Source: Ignavibacteriales bacterium (lineage in GTDB: Bacteria; Bacteroidota; Ignavibacteria; Ignavibacteriales; SURF-24). Taken from it: 64,000 nt of DNA. The translations under genes were made by a program, and so were the position numbers. Positions 27,375 through 37,086 of this stretch are shown here, piece by piece. The notes beneath the pieces were generated by a model. That model saw nothing but the letters and a program-made list of their open reading frames with translations. It did not search any database and was not told the DNA's origin. The DNA lies in assembly GCA_026390815.1 (NCBI GenBank), contig JAPLFH010000012.1, forward strand, positions 151,689 through 215,688, read 5' to 3'. The stretch's first letter is position 1, and each line of letters starts with the position of its first letter.

Positions 27375-28600
27375 TGAATTTTGAATTCTTTATTGCAAAA
27401 AGATATTTGCTTTCTAAGCATAAACTTAATTTTATTACAATTATTTCTATCGTTTCATCAATTGGAATTACACTCGGCGTAGCCGCTTTAATAATTGTAC
27501 TTTCAGTCTTCAATGGTTTTGGTGATTTAGTAACGTCAATCCTTGTTAATTTCGATCCACACATTAGGATTACATCACTTACCGATGGAAGTTCAAACAA
27601 ACTTGAACAACTTGGAATGCAACTTAATAAAACCAACCACATTATTTCTTATACACCATTTGTCGAAGGCAAAACAATAATCAAGTGTGAAAGCCGAATC
27701 AGTATTGTAGATTTAAAAGGATTTGATTATAAATCGGAAAATACAAATTGGGGATTTAAATCGAGTTTGAAATATGGTAAATATAATCTTAACGATAACG
27801 AAGATGGAATAATTATCGGTTTGAACCTTGCAACAAAACTTCAAAGTTTGATTGGTGATAGCGTAGCTGTTACTTCATTTAATAATCTAAGTATGTCAGC
27901 TCTCACCTACGCAATGCCAATAACTAAAAAGTACATAGTAAAAGGAATATTTGAATCCAACAACAACGATTATGATTTAAATTATGTTTTTACTTCTCTA
28001 AAGTCTGCTCAAGATTTATTAGGATTGAAAGACGAGGTTCAGGGTATTGAAATTCGATTAGACGATATTAAATTTTCCAACGAAATTAAGACCCAACTTG
28101 AAAGGAATGTTAATAAAAATGAATTTAGCATTAGTAGCTGGTACGATTTGCACAAAGACCTGTACTCAATGATGCAAATTGAAAGATGGGTTGCCTATAT
28201 TATTTTAAGTTTGATAATTGCAGTAGCAACTTTTAATGTTCTCGGTTCCTTATCAATGTCCGTCATAGAAAAGAAACAAGACATAGGAATTCTGCGATCA
28301 ATGGGGGTTAAAGATAAATCTATACTTAGGATTTTTATGTTTGAAGGTGTACTGATTGGAATAATTGGAACAATTGCCGGAAGCCTGATTGGTTTAATGG
28401 TAGTTTTATTACAGGAACATTTCAAACTCTATCCATTAGATCCAACCAGATATATTATTGATGCTCTCCCCGTTCAATTAAGGTTATCTGATTTTTTAGC
28501 CGTTGCAGGAATGTCATTCTTTCTTTCATTTATCGCTTCTCTTTATCCGGCAAAAAGAGCCACTAAAATTGCGTTAATAGATGCAATAAAATGGGAGTAA
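27374..28600 (+). CDS. Lipoprotein-releasing ABC permease, LolC/LolE family (second copy)
   Basis: The 408-residue protein is a paralogue of the preceding gene, with the same plan: N-terminal helix, periplasmic domain and FtsX-type helices with FNVLGSLSMSVIEKKQDIGILRSMG. The C-terminal part ends in SLYPAKRATKIALIDAIKWE, typical of this family. The TAATG overlap (27372-27376) couples it to the first permease. A heterodimer of the two with the ATPase encoded next would make one Lol-type complex serving the many lipoproteins of this organism, several of them in this window. Confidence 0.87.
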   Translation: MNFEFFIAKRYLLSKHKLNFITIISIVSSIGITLGVAALIIVLSVFNGFGDLVTSILVNFDPHIRITSLTDGSSNKLEQLGMQLNKTNHIISYTPFVEGKTIIKCESRISIVDLKGFDYKSENTNWGFKSSLKYGKYNLNDNEDGIIIGLNLATKLQSLIGDSVAVTSFNNLSMSALTYAMPITKKYIVKGIFESNNNDYDLNYVFTSLKSAQDLLGLKDEVQGIEIRLDDIKFSNEIKTQLERNVNKNEFSISSWYDLHKDLYSMMQIERWVAYIILSLIIAVATFNVLGSLSMSVIEKKQDIGILRSMGVKDKSILRIFMFEGVLIGIIGTIAGSLIGLMVVLLQEHFKLYPLDPTRYIIDALPVQLRLSDFLAVAGMSFFLSFIASLYPAKRATKIALIDAIKWE

Positions 28601-28673
28601 AAAGATTGGTAATTACCGGAAATAATTTATGTATTGAATCTGAAAATGAATTGTAGAATAAAATAAAAAAAGT

Positions 28674-29357
28674 ATGGAAGATAAAATTTTAATAGCGAAA
28701 AATATTTTTAAATCCTTTGAGAACCAGCAGAAAAAAAAGCTCCAGGTTTTAAATGGAATTTCTTTGGAAATTATAAAGGAAAAAATAACTGTTGTAGTCG
28801 GAGCTTCAGGTGCAGGCAAAAGCACACTTCTCCATATCGTAAGTGGATTAGATAGACCTGATGCTGGAAACGTGTGGATAAATAATAAAGAAATATTTCA
28901 GCTAACTGATAATCAATTGGCAAATTTTAGAAATTCGCATATCGGATTTGTTTTCCAGTTTCATCATTTGCTGCCAGAATTTACTGCGGTTGAAAATGTT
29001 GCCATACCATTGATGATAAATAATAGCTCGCTTAAAAATGCACTGGAAAAAGGAAAAGACCTTTTAAAGATTGTTGGACTGGAAGATAGAATTCATCATA
29101 AGCCAGCCGAGTTATCCGGCGGAGAACAGCAAAGAGTTGCAGTAGCAAGAGCGCTTATAAATCAACCTGAAATTATTTTTGCCGATGAACCAACTGGAAA
29201 TCTTGATTCTGCAAACAGCGATATTCTAAACAATCTTTTTGTCAATCTCCGGGATGAATTTAGAACTACTTTTGTTGTTGTAACTCATAATCCGGAATTA
29301 ATGAAACTTGCAGACTATGTTTTTGAAATGAAAGATGGGAATATTGTGAATAAATGA
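28674..29357 (+). CDS. lolD: Lipoprotein-releasing ABC transporter ATP-binding subunit
   Basis: A 227-residue ABC ATPase with a complete set of motifs: Walker A GASGAGKST, Q-loop QFHHLLPEF, signature LSGGEQQRVAVARAL, Walker B IIFADEPTGNLD and H-loop VVTHN. The FxxHHLLPEFTAxENVxIP stretch is typical of LolD/MacB ATPases. It lies 73 bp after the two permeases on the same strand and completes the lol operon. It would provide ATP hydrolysis for lipoprotein release at the inner membrane. Confidence 0.92.
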   Translation: MEDKILIAKNIFKSFENQQKKKLQVLNGISLEIIKEKITVVVGASGAGKSTLLHIVSGLDRPDAGNVWINNKEIFQLTDNQLANFRNSHIGFVFQFHHLLPEFTAVENVAIPLMINNSSLKNALEKGKDLLKIVGLEDRIHHKPAELSGGEQQRVAVARALINQPEIIFADEPTGNLDSANSDILNNLFVNLRDEFRTTFVVVTHNPELMKLADYVFEMKDGNIVNK

Positions 29358-29462
29358 TAAATGTATAATGATGAAACGAATCACCTTTTTGAAGTTAACC
29401 ATTACAAAAAAAAAATTACCTCGTAAAAAAAAATTCAATTACTTTTAGAAAAATACTTTTGT

Positions 29463-30347
29463 TTATTTACGTCTTAATATTACGTATGTAATAATCTTTC
29501 CAAATTCCGCAGTTTCTAATTCTGTTAAATCACTTCTAACACTTTCTATTGCGATGTTGAGCCATCTTGTATTTAAAGTTCTTATTGCACTTTGTAATTC
29601 CGATTCATACTCTTCAACATTTATCATAACTAATTGAGAAAATTTAATTACTGCTTTTACATTAACCAGGTTATGAATAGAACTATTATTTGCAATTAAA
29701 ATTAAATCAGTATAATTATCACGGTTACGAATGCAAAGCTCAATTGCCAGAAATCCAGCCTGTTTCATTTCGCTAATTTTATTTAGAGCTTTTAAATTTC
29801 TATCCGAAGCTATTTCAATTAATTTTGAAATAGCCTCATCTACATCGAATCTACCCTTCAATCCTATTTTGAATGCATTTTCCAACGCATGATTAATAAC
29901 ATCAGGAATCGCTGATTTAGCTTTCTCTTGCAAAGCGCTATTCAGCGTAATATTTTTAGAAAGTTTAATAACCTCTTTATAATTTCCTTCTGCAACAAAT
30001 TCATCAAGTGTTTTTGGTTTTGTTGTGCTTGGTTTTGTTTTTACACCTCCCCACCCAACAAAATCCGAACTCCTCTTATTTAACTTTGTTTTTATACTTT
30101 CTAATAATTCTTCGTTTTTCTTTTCAACTGAAAGAATTCTGATTTTGTTAAAAAGTAGTTTCTCCAACATATAAGAATAGGATTCTGTATCAATTTTAAA
30201 GGATACAATTACCTCTTCGCCAATATTTTCAAAAAGAAAAGATGTAACAACAATATTCTGTTTGAGGTACTTAATGGTATTAATTAATTCCTTAACAACC
30301 TCCACTTTTTCTTTTTCTACAACTAAAATTATACTTTCAAATTCCAT
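29463..30347 (-). CDS. Hypothetical protein, unrecognised family
   Basis: A 294-residue soluble protein; I do not recognise a family. The first 100 residues alternate strands and helices (MEFESIILVVEKEKVEVVKE), followed by a low-complexity KTKPSTTKPKT linker at about residues 102-112 and a helical C-terminal half with DEFVAEGNYKEVIKLSK, DVDEAISKLIEIASD and a final segment rich in Leu. The helical half has the look of a repeat or scaffold domain. There is no signal peptide. It lies 42 bp downstream of the NrnA gene on the same strand and may be co-transcribed. Confidence 0.6.
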   Translation of the reverse strand: MEFESIILVVEKEKVEVVKELINTIKYLKQNIVVTSFLFENIGEEVIVSFKIDTESYSYMLEKLLFNKIRILSVEKKNEELLESIKTKLNKRSSDFVGWGGVKTKPSTTKPKTLDEFVAEGNYKEVIKLSKNITLNSALQEKAKSAIPDVINHALENAFKIGLKGRFDVDEAISKLIEIASDRNLKALNKISEMKQAGFLAIELCIRNRDNYTDLILIANNSSIHNLVNVKAVIKFSQLVMINVEEYESELQSAIRTLNTRWLNIAIESVRSDLTELETAEFGKIITYVILRRK

Positions 30348-30389
30348 TTCTTATTTAATTTAATGTAGGAAGATTATTTGTAGATAAAC

Positions 30390-31376
30390 TTATTGATTTA
30401 AATAATACTCTGCACGATTAATTATCTTAGTAAGTATTTCTGAAATTCTAATATCAAACAGCCTGGTACCTGCAGCATTGGTATGCCCGCCTCCTCCAAA
30501 TTCTTCAGCAAGCAGATTAACTGGAATTGTTCCTTTGGATCGCAAACTAATTTTTACACCATCTTTCATTTCAAAAAAAAGCAGCCCAATCTTTACTTCT
30601 TTAATGGAAAGGCAATAATTTACAAAACCATCAACTTCAGATTCATCAGCTCCAGTTCGTAAAACTGCTTCTTGTGTAACAACCATATATGCAATTTCTT
30701 TGGAATGGTTAAGCTGGATTGAAGACAGAGTTTCACCTAACAATTTTATTTTGCTAAAATTACTTTGATCATAAATCTTATCATAAATATCAACCGGATC
30801 CGCACCGGCATCTAAAAGTTCCGCTATTATGTGATGGATTTTTGAAGTTGTGCGGTCAAATCTAAACGAACCTAAATCCGTCATGATAGCTGCATAGATT
30901 GGCACAGCTATATTTTTAGTCAAATCAACAATATTTGTTTCTTTAATAAATCTAAAAATAATATGTCCGGTTGCTGAGTAGGAACTGTCTAAGAAAAAGT
31001 AATTAACAAATTCTTCAGGATGCTGATGATGATCGATACAAATTTTTAGTTTTATGCTTTGATTAAAATACTTTTCTATTTTCACTAATCTATTAGAGCT
31101 ATTTAAATCAAGAGCAACAAGAACATCAACCTCATCAAAGAGATGAGCATGCTTTTCTACATCAAATTTCTGAATTATATTTTCCGGATCAAGGAATTCT
31201 AAATAATAAGGTGTTTTGCTATGGTTGATAATATTAACCGTTTTTCCCAATTTTTTCAAAATCTGGCAAAAGGCTATTTCTGAACCAATTGCATCAGCAT
31301 CCGGATTAACATGAGTGGAAAGAAGAAATGAATTATTCTCGCTGATTATTCTTTTCAATAATAAAAAATCAATCAT
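30390..31376 (-). CDS. nrnA: DHH/DHHA1 phosphoesterase, NrnA-like
   Basis: A 328-residue protein of the DHH superfamily. The N-terminal metal motifs are HVNPDADAIGSE and CIDHHQHP (the DHH motif), and ALDLNSSNR supplies a further Asp. The DHHA1 domain ends in GGGHTNAAGTRL, which binds substrate. This layout fits the NrnA family, which degrades short oligoribonucleotides and dephosphorylates 3'-phosphoadenosine 5'-phosphate. Cyclic-di-AMP phosphodiesterases of the same family lack membrane parts as well, so that alternative is not excluded. Confidence 0.87.
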   Translation of the reverse strand: MIDFLLLKRIISENNSFLLSTHVNPDADAIGSEIAFCQILKKLGKTVNIINHSKTPYYLEFLDPENIIQKFDVEKHAHLFDEVDVLVALDLNSSNRLVKIEKYFNQSIKLKICIDHHQHPEEFVNYFFLDSSYSATGHIIFRFIKETNIVDLTKNIAVPIYAAIMTDLGSFRFDRTTSKIHHIIAELLDAGADPVDIYDKIYDQSNFSKIKLLGETLSSIQLNHSKEIAYMVVTQEAVLRTGADESEVDGFVNYCLSIKEVKIGLLFFEMKDGVKISLRSKGTIPVNLLAEEFGGGGHTNAAGTRLFDIRISEILTKIINRAEYYLNQ

Positions 31377-31428
31377 AATAAAACATGATAAATGAAAAAA
31401 TTGATACTCGAATATTCAAAACTATTAT

Positions 31429-31598
31429 AAAAAAGACGAAGTAAAAACTTCGCCTTAAATTTAGCAATTATTTTTCTATGCTGCTCTAATTTACTTGCCA
31501 GGTATTACCGCTAAGCAATAATTTCTCTAAATCACCTTAACATTTTTGGGATATGTGCTTCAATTTGTTTATTCATATCACTATTGTAAGTAGGTTTT
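31429..31598. repeat. Diverged direct repeat, copy A (korB tail plus terminator)
   Basis: Copy of 32211-32383 at an offset of 783 bp, covering the last codons of korB, the stop and the hairpin. Scattered substitutions and small indels separate the copies. Confidence 0.75.
31434..31455 (-). terminator. Second copy of the korB-type terminator
   Basis: A 9-bp stem with one mismatch (31434-31442 with 31447-31455) and A-run before it on plus, i.e. T-run on minus. It is the duplicated counterpart of the hairpin at 32217-32238 and now ends the lipoprotein transcript. Confidence 0.7.
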
Positions 31599-31600
31599 AA
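31486..31600 (-). pseudogene. Decayed copy of the korB 3' end
   Basis: On the minus strand the fragment reads KPTYNSDMNKQIE in one frame and, after a frame change, GDLEKLLLSGNTWQVN and a TAG stop. The intact korB ends [13 protein letters not shown] ... [16 protein letters not shown] with the same stop. The match continues past the stop through the terminator, with a constant offset of 783 bp. Only the last ~40 codons are present, starting abruptly near 31598. Confidence 0.8.
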
Positions 31601-31656
31601 AGAGGTATAATGTACCAATTATTTTTGCTGCGCGGAATGTTATTGTTATTTATTTA

Positions 31657-32196
31657 TCACATATCATATGATATTTTGTAATTAATGAAAATTTTTTTAA
31701 CTGCACGAACATTGTATGCACTAGATTTAAAAGCAACTGTTAGTACAGTATTGGGACCTTTCTTGAAATCAACAACTTGAGCCCAAAATACAGAATCTGG
31801 TCCATCAGGTAGAGATGAAGACCAATACAATTGGTTCCAAAAAGTTGAATCAACAAACCCGCCAACGATATCTTTTTTTAACCAAAGTAGTTTTAATTGA
31901 TCTATAGGTGGTAAATACCAATTAAGTCCTCTTTGTCTACAAGCCGAAGCGGCATCTTGCCAATTTTTTGGAGGAACTAGATCGCTGGTGTCAGCTACCA
32001 AAATATAATTATGTCCTTTAAAAAAGACCTTGCCTCCTCCACAAAAGTCACCTATACTTAATTTTGCTAAAGTAACATCAGTAAAAAATTGTTGTGGTGG
32101 ATTATTTGTTGATGTGGGTGATTCACTACAACCCACAGTTAATAATCCCAATGAAAGGACAGTTACCAAAACGAAAAAAATTTTCATTTGTTTCAT
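31657..32196 (-). CDS. Lipoprotein with Lcl/DUF1566-like domain
   Basis: A 179-residue protein with a lipobox at LLTVGC (Cys23) and a Ser/Thr/Pro/Asn-rich linker, so it is exported and lipidated. The mature domain has the DUF1566/Lcl-like order: IGDFCGGGKVFF, then WQDAASACRQRGLNWYLPPIDQL, LYWSSS, and a final NVRAVKK. This domain occurs in adhesive or surface proteins of many Bacteroidota, but no specific function is known. It is inserted between the intact korB with its terminator and a decayed copy of the same sequence. Confidence 0.7.
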   Translation of the reverse strand: MKQMKIFFVLVTVLSLGLLTVGCSESPTSTNNPPQQFFTDVTLAKLSIGDFCGGGKVFFKGHNYILVADTSDLVPPKNWQDAASACRQRGLNWYLPPIDQLKLLWLKKDIVGGFVDSTFWNQLYWSSSLPDGPDSVFWAQVVDFKKGPNTVLTVAFKSSAYNVRAVKKIFINYKISYDM

Positions 32197-32210
32197 TATC
32201 CCTTAAAACA

Positions 32211-32383
32211 AAAAAAAGGCGAAGTAATAACCTCGCCTGAAATTTAAGAATTATTTTACAATTAAGCGCTAATTTACTTCCCATGTATTACCGCTAAACA
32301 ATAATTTCTCTAAATCACCTTTACCTTTTTTAGCAGTAACCATTTCAATTTGTTTGTTCAAGTCACCATCATAAGTTGGTTTA
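32211..32383. repeat. Diverged direct repeat, copy B (korB 3' end plus terminator)
   Basis: The parental-looking copy: it includes the intact korB C-terminal codons and the hairpin at 32217-32238. Partner of 31429-31598. Confidence 0.75.
32217..32238 (-). terminator. Rho-independent terminator of korAB
   Basis: Stem AGGCGA/TCGCCT extended by GT/AC after one mismatch, with a seven-base T-run on the minus strand (plus 32211-32217), 31 bp after the korB stop. Confidence 0.8.
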
Positions 32384-33303
32384 GTAATCTGTCTAAAAAT
32401 CCCAATGGGAGTAGGAAATTCCGGGTTGTTACTCATTTGTCCAAGCAAATATGCAAGAACAACACTCTTGTCAAATTCATTGTGTACAAGCAAATCATTG
32501 ATGGAATATTTGCCATCGATTAGAGAAACAACTTTTGGAGTAGTTCCATCAATAATAATTCCTTTATCTTTATTTTTTCCAAACACCATCGGTTTATTAT
32601 TTTCAAGAACCAGAACGTTATCTTCCTTGGTATCCTTTTCAGTCAGTAATTCAAAAGCGCCATCATTGAAAATATTGCAGTTCTGATAGATCTCTATAAA
32701 AGCAGTTCCTTTATGATCTGCAGCTCGTTTAAGCATTGCTTGCAAATGTTTTGGATCTCTATCAAGTGAACGTGCAACAAAACTACACTCTGCGCCAAGT
32801 GCAAGTGTAACTGGATTAAATGGAAAATCAATGCTGCCGTACGGAGTACTTTTTGTAACTTTTCCTTTTTCTGAAGTTGGAGAATACTGTCCTTTTGTTA
32901 ATCCATAAATTCTGTTATTGAAAAGCAGAATTTTCAAATCAAGATTTTTACGGCAGGTATGGATGAAATGATTTCCACCAATGCTTAATAAATCACCATC
33001 TCCAGTAGCAATCCAAACAGAAAGATCTGGTCGGGCTAATTTAATACCGGTTGCAATTGCTGCGGCTCTACCATGAATACTATGAAATCCATAAGTATTC
33101 ATATAATATGGAAAGCGGCTTGAGCACCCAATACCGGAAACCCAAACAATTTTTTCTTTTGGAATATTTAAGTCTGGAAATATTCTTTGTGCCTGTGCAA
33201 GAATGGAATAATCACCACAGCCTGGACACCATCTTACATCCTGATCAGTTGCAAAATCTTTTGCAGTTAGTTTTACTGCTTTAACATCTATATTATTTTC
33301 CAT
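32269..33303 (-). CDS. korB: 2-oxoacid:ferredoxin oxidoreductase, beta subunit
   Basis: The 344-residue thiamine-diphosphate subunit shows [13 protein letters not shown], where conserved cysteines lie near the TPP site, [11 protein letters not shown], and the Mg-TPP motif [41 protein letters not shown] segments agree with the 2-oxoglutarate/2-oxoacid type. With the alpha-gamma subunit it oxidatively decarboxylates a 2-oxoacid with CoA, reducing ferredoxin; the reverse reaction fixes CO2. The 11-bp overlap with korA couples the subunits. There is no ferredoxin-like domain or separate ferredoxin subunit here, as in the two-subunit type. Confidence 0.88.
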   Translation of the reverse strand: MENNIDVKAVKLTAKDFATDQDVRWCPGCGDYSILAQAQRIFPDLNIPKEKIVWVSGIGCSSRFPYYMNTYGFHSIHGRAAAIATGIKLARPDLSVWIATGDGDLLSIGGNHFIHTCRKNLDLKILLFNNRIYGLTKGQYSPTSEKGKVTKSTPYGSIDFPFNPVTLALGAECSFVARSLDRDPKHLQAMLKRAADHKGTAFIEIYQNCNIFNDGAFELLTEKDTKEDNVLVLENNKPMVFGKNKDKGIIIDGTTPKVVSLIDGKYSINDLLVHNEFDKSVVLAYLLGQMSNNPEFPTPIGIFRQITKPTYDGDLNKQIEMVTAKKGKGDLEKLLFSGNTWEVN

Positions 33304-35140
33304 TATTACCTCCTAAAAGTGCATTTAATTTTTCTTCAATCTCAACAGCTTTAAATGGCAAACCTCTTACCAAATTAAACTGAATTACATCAATCAGGTA
33401 ATCACTTCTAATCATTTTTGCAAGCTGACCAAGGTTAATTTCCGGAATTAGAATTTTCTTAAAGTTTTTTAAAACCTTGCCTGTATTCTTTGGAAATGGA
33501 TTGAGATATTTCAAATGAGCATGAGAAACTTTAGAACCGTTTTTTCTAACACGATTGATAGCTTCTGTAATTGCTCCGAATGTGCTTCCCCAACCTAATA
33601 CAAGAAGCTCCCCTTCCTGTTCATGAATAACTTCTAATTCCGGTATATCGTTTTCTATGTTCTTTACTTTTTGTGTTCGCAGGCGAACCATAAAATCATG
33701 ATTTTCAGCATCGTAATTCACGTTGCCTGTAATATTCGATTTTTCCAAACCACCTATGCGGTGTTCTAATCCCGGTGTACCGGGGATAGCCCACGGACGC
33801 GCAAGATTCTCATCTCTTAAGAAAGGGAAAAATCCTTCTTTTTCTGTTCTGAAAGAAACTTTCAAATCGGGTAATTCATTTACATGTGGTACTAACCAAG
33901 GTTCAGAGCCATTTGCAAGGTAACCATCCGTAAGAAGTATAACTGGTGTCATAAATTTAGTTGCAATTCTGGCAGCTTCAATAGCCATATAGAAACAATC
34001 GCTTGGAGATTGAGCAGCAATAACAGCAACAGGCGCTTCGCCATTCCTGCCATAAACACATTGAAGTAAATCCCCCTGTTCTGTTTTAGTAGGAAGACCA
34101 GTACTTGGTCCACCACGTTGAACATCAACAATTACCAGAGGAAGTTCAGTCATTACTGCTAATCCAATCGCTTCCGATTTAAGAGATAAACCAGGACCGC
34201 TTGTAGTTGTAAGAGCAAGTGAACCGGCAAATGCGGCTCCAATTGCTGAAGTAATTCCTGCAATCTCATCTTCTGCCTGAAATGTTTTTATTCCAAAATT
34301 TTTATACTTACTTAGTTCATGTAAGATATCAGAAGCGGGAGTAATTGGATATGAGCCTAAAAATAATTGCAATCCACTTTGAACCGTAGCTGCTACAAAT
34401 CCTAATGCAGTTGCTTCGTTCCCGGAAATGTTTCTATATTTACCTTCCGGTAGCTGTGCTGGTTCTACATTATATCGAGTTGTAAATAATTCTGTTGTAT
34501 CACCGTAAAAATATCCGGCTTTCAAAGCTCTTGTATTTGCTTCAACAATGTTCGGTTTGTTCTGAAATTTTTCCTTAATCCAATTTACCGTTGTATCAAT
34601 CGATCTGTCGTAAAGCCAATACATCATACCAAGCGCAAAGAAATTTTTACAACGCATTATTTCTTTATTGGAAAGCGGAACACCTTCAAGTGCTTTTACT
34701 GTTAGATTGGTAATTTGAACTCCAATAACATTGAATCCTTTAAGAGTATCATCTTCCAAGGGATTAGTTTTGTATTCGGCAAGTTTTAAATTTTTTGCGT
34801 CAAAAGAATCTGTGTTTAAAATTATTGTAGCATCGGGTTTTAGATCCTTAAGATTTATTTTAAGGGCAGCGGGATTCATAGCAACCAACACATCTGGATT
34901 GTCTCCAGGTGTATGAATATCACTACTGCTGAAATGCAATTGATAACCGCTGACACCATATAATGTACCGGCAGGTGCACGGATTTCTGCAGGATAATCC
35001 GGAAGTGTACTTAAATCATTTCCAAAGAGAGCAGTTGTATCACTAAATTGAGTACCGGTTAACTGCATTCCATCGCCGGAATCACCAGCAAACCGCACCG
35101 TTACTTCACTTAGAAGTTTTATTTCTTTTTCTTTATTCAT
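33293..35140 (-). CDS. korA: 2-oxoacid:ferredoxin oxidoreductase, fused gamma-alpha subunit
   Basis: The 615-residue protein joins a gamma domain (about residues 1-195: [15 protein letters not shown], then [11 protein letters not shown] and [10 protein letters not shown]) and an alpha domain (about 230-600: [72 protein letters not shown]). The fused form is typical of KorA in Bacteroidota and Chlorobi. It binds CoA and supports the TPP subunit KorB. The enzyme feeds or drains 2-oxoglutarate (or another 2-oxoacid) in ferredoxin-linked carbon metabolism. A promoter match lies at 35175-35206. Confidence 0.9.
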   Translation of the reverse strand: MNKEKEIKLLSEVTVRFAGDSGDGMQLTGTQFSDTTALFGNDLSTLPDYPAEIRAPAGTLYGVSGYQLHFSSSDIHTPGDNPDVLVAMNPAALKINLKDLKPDATIILNTDSFDAKNLKLAEYKTNPLEDDTLKGFNVIGVQITNLTVKALEGVPLSNKEIMRCKNFFALGMMYWLYDRSIDTTVNWIKEKFQNKPNIVEANTRALKAGYFYGDTTELFTTRYNVEPAQLPEGKYRNISGNEATALGFVAATVQSGLQLFLGSYPITPASDILHELSKYKNFGIKTFQAEDEIAGITSAIGAAFAGSLALTTTSGPGLSLKSEAIGLAVMTELPLVIVDVQRGGPSTGLPTKTEQGDLLQCVYGRNGEAPVAVIAAQSPSDCFYMAIEAARIATKFMTPVILLTDGYLANGSEPWLVPHVNELPDLKVSFRTEKEGFFPFLRDENLARPWAIPGTPGLEHRIGGLEKSNITGNVNYDAENHDFMVRLRTQKVKNIENDIPELEVIHEQEGELLVLGWGSTFGAITEAINRVRKNGSKVSHAHLKYLNPFPKNTGKVLKNFKKILIPEINLGQLAKMIRSDYLIDVIQFNLVRGLPFKAVEIEEKLNALLGGNNGK

Positions 35141-35174
35141 AACCTTAATAATTATTTGTTAATTAAATTTGAAT

Positions 35175-35206
35175 TAAAAATACAAAGTCTTAACTGCTTA
35201 ACCAAA
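35175..35206 (-). promoter_or_regulatory. Predicted promoter of korAB
   Basis: On the minus strand TTTG, 20 bases, then TATTTTTA, matching TTTG-N19-21-TAnnTTTR; ends 34 bases before the korA start. Confidence 0.45.
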
Positions 35207-35256
35207 TTACTACAATGTTGATTGCAAAATTTAAGACAATTCAATATTGCGGATTT

Positions 35257-37086
35257 TCAGTTCACACTTTTTATTTTATTTAAAAATTCTTCTGCTTTTA
35301 TAAATCCTGTTATCCTTTCAACTTCTTTACCATTTGAGTTTATAACTAAAACAGTCGGCATACCTATCACATTAAACATTTTTCTTATTCTTTCAGTTTC
35401 ATCTGATAAAGATTTAGTCATATCAACTTTAAAAGCATCAAATCGTTTAAATTCATCAATAACTTTGGAATCTGAGAAAGTTATTGCATCAAGTTCTTTG
35501 CACGGAATGCACCAATCAGCATAAAAATCAATTATCATTGGCTGGTTCTTAGCTAAAGAAGTTTGATAAAAATTATCCGAATATATTTTCCATTCCGGAG
35601 ATTTTTCCTCTTTAGGAATCAGCAGGTATATTGCAATTCCAACCACAATTAAAGAAAAAGCATAGTTAAAATATTTAAAACCTTTAACTTTTCTGGCAGA
35701 TTTATCAAACAATAAAATATAAAGAGAGGCAAGAATCATAAAAACGGGAAGAATATAATTAGCAATATTTTTAGGAAGAATCGGTTGCAAAAAATATAAA
35801 GCCATTCCTAAAAGGATAAATCCAAAAATATGTTTTATCGCATCCATCCAAAAACCAGCACGGGGAAGGTTCTTGATCTTACCTGAAAAGAGAGCTAAAA
35901 ATATATATGGAGTTCCTAATCCAAGAGCCAAAAAGAAGAACATTAAAAATCCATAATAGGGATCTCCTTTTGCACCAACATAAGTCACCAATCCAAGGAC
36001 AAATGGACCAATACATGGTGCAGCCACAATTCCCATTGTTAAGCCCATAAATATTGAGCCTAAATATCCTCCCTTTGCTCCGCCAGCTTTTGCTACCAAT
36101 GAGTCTGGAAGTTTAAATTCATAAAGACCAAACATGCTTAATGAAAGAGCAACAAGAACCGCTGCAATACCAAAAATAACAAAAGTGTTTTGCAATAGCG
36201 TTCCGAATACAGCACCACTTAAGGCTGTAACCACACCAATGATAGAATATGTAACAGACATTCCTAAAACATAAAGAACACCAAGTAAAAATAATTTTCC
36301 AGTGCTGCCTTCACTTTGTCCGCCAAAGTAACCTATGGTAATCGGGATGAGCGGATAGACGCATGGAGTAAGGTTTAATGCAAGTCCACCAAGGAAAACA
36401 ATTAGTAAGCTTAAAAATAAACCATTGGAAGCGAGATCATATTCCAAAGATTTTTCTTTTGGCTCTTCAATTATTTTTGGTGATGTACCTGCTGATTGAA
36501 TTTGTTTACCTGAATCAATTTTGGTTTCTGTAACTTCAGCTTTTCCCGCAATAATATTTAATAGAATATTTTCTTGTACAAAATTTGGAGGCAGGCAGGT
36601 ACTGTTGTTGCAAGCCTGATAATTGAGAACAAACAGAATTTTATATTTTCCAGCAATTGCATCCATTGGAATTTTTAATAAACCGGTTATTGTTATATCC
36701 CTTTCATAAACAGAAACTGGTTTTTCAGAAAAATCAAATTTTAATTCTTTTGCTTTTGGATAGATTATTGAAGTTAGTTCAATTTTTTTATTAGCTTGTC
36801 CAATCTTTAACACAGTTGGAATTAAATAATCTTCATTTGGTTTGTTGGAGTTAATATGCCAACCATCATCCATGCTTACCGTTACAGAAACTTTAACTTC
36901 GCTTCCCGCTACAACACTTTCGTTAGATAAAGTAATTTTTGTCTTTACCAAATCTTTTGATGCATCTGGTTGAGGAAATAAATTACTGTTAAAGAAAATA
37001 AAGTAAATCATTCCCAACGTTAAAACACATTTGACTCCTGCTTTTCGGTAGGCTAGGTTTGATGATTTGATTATTGTTTCCCTCAT
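35257..37086 (-). CDS. dsbD: Thiol:disulfide interchange protein DsbD
   Basis: A 609-residue protein with the three DsbD parts. An export signal is followed by a periplasmic alpha domain (about residues 45-180) with CNNSTCLPP, holding the reactive cysteines. The eight-helix core (about 220-465) has LNLTPCVYPLIPITIGYFGG and APCIGPFVLGL with conserved Cys. A C-terminal thioredoxin domain (about 500-609) has YADWCIPCKELD near residue 524 and GMPTVLVI. DsbD passes electrons from cytoplasmic thioredoxin to periplasmic disulfide-reducing partners. Its ATG overlaps the stop of nadE by 4 bp, though the two functions are unrelated. Confidence 0.93.
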   Translation of the reverse strand: MRETIIKSSNLAYRKAGVKCVLTLGMIYFIFFNSNLFPQPDASKDLVKTKITLSNESVVAGSEVKVSVTVSMDDGWHINSNKPNEDYLIPTVLKIGQANKKIELTSIIYPKAKELKFDFSEKPVSVYERDITITGLLKIPMDAIAGKYKILFVLNYQACNNSTCLPPNFVQENILLNIIAGKAEVTETKIDSGKQIQSAGTSPKIIEEPKEKSLEYDLASNGLFLSLLIVFLGGLALNLTPCVYPLIPITIGYFGGQSEGSTGKLFLLGVLYVLGMSVTYSIIGVVTALSGAVFGTLLQNTFVIFGIAAVLVALSLSMFGLYEFKLPDSLVAKAGGAKGGYLGSIFMGLTMGIVAAPCIGPFVLGLVTYVGAKGDPYYGFLMFFFLALGLGTPYIFLALFSGKIKNLPRAGFWMDAIKHIFGFILLGMALYFLQPILPKNIANYILPVFMILASLYILLFDKSARKVKGFKYFNYAFSLIVVGIAIYLLIPKEEKSPEWKIYSDNFYQTSLAKNQPMIIDFYADWCIPCKELDAITFSDSKVIDEFKRFDAFKVDMTKSLSDETERIRKMFNVIGMPTVLVINSNGKEVERITGFIKAEEFLNKIKSVN

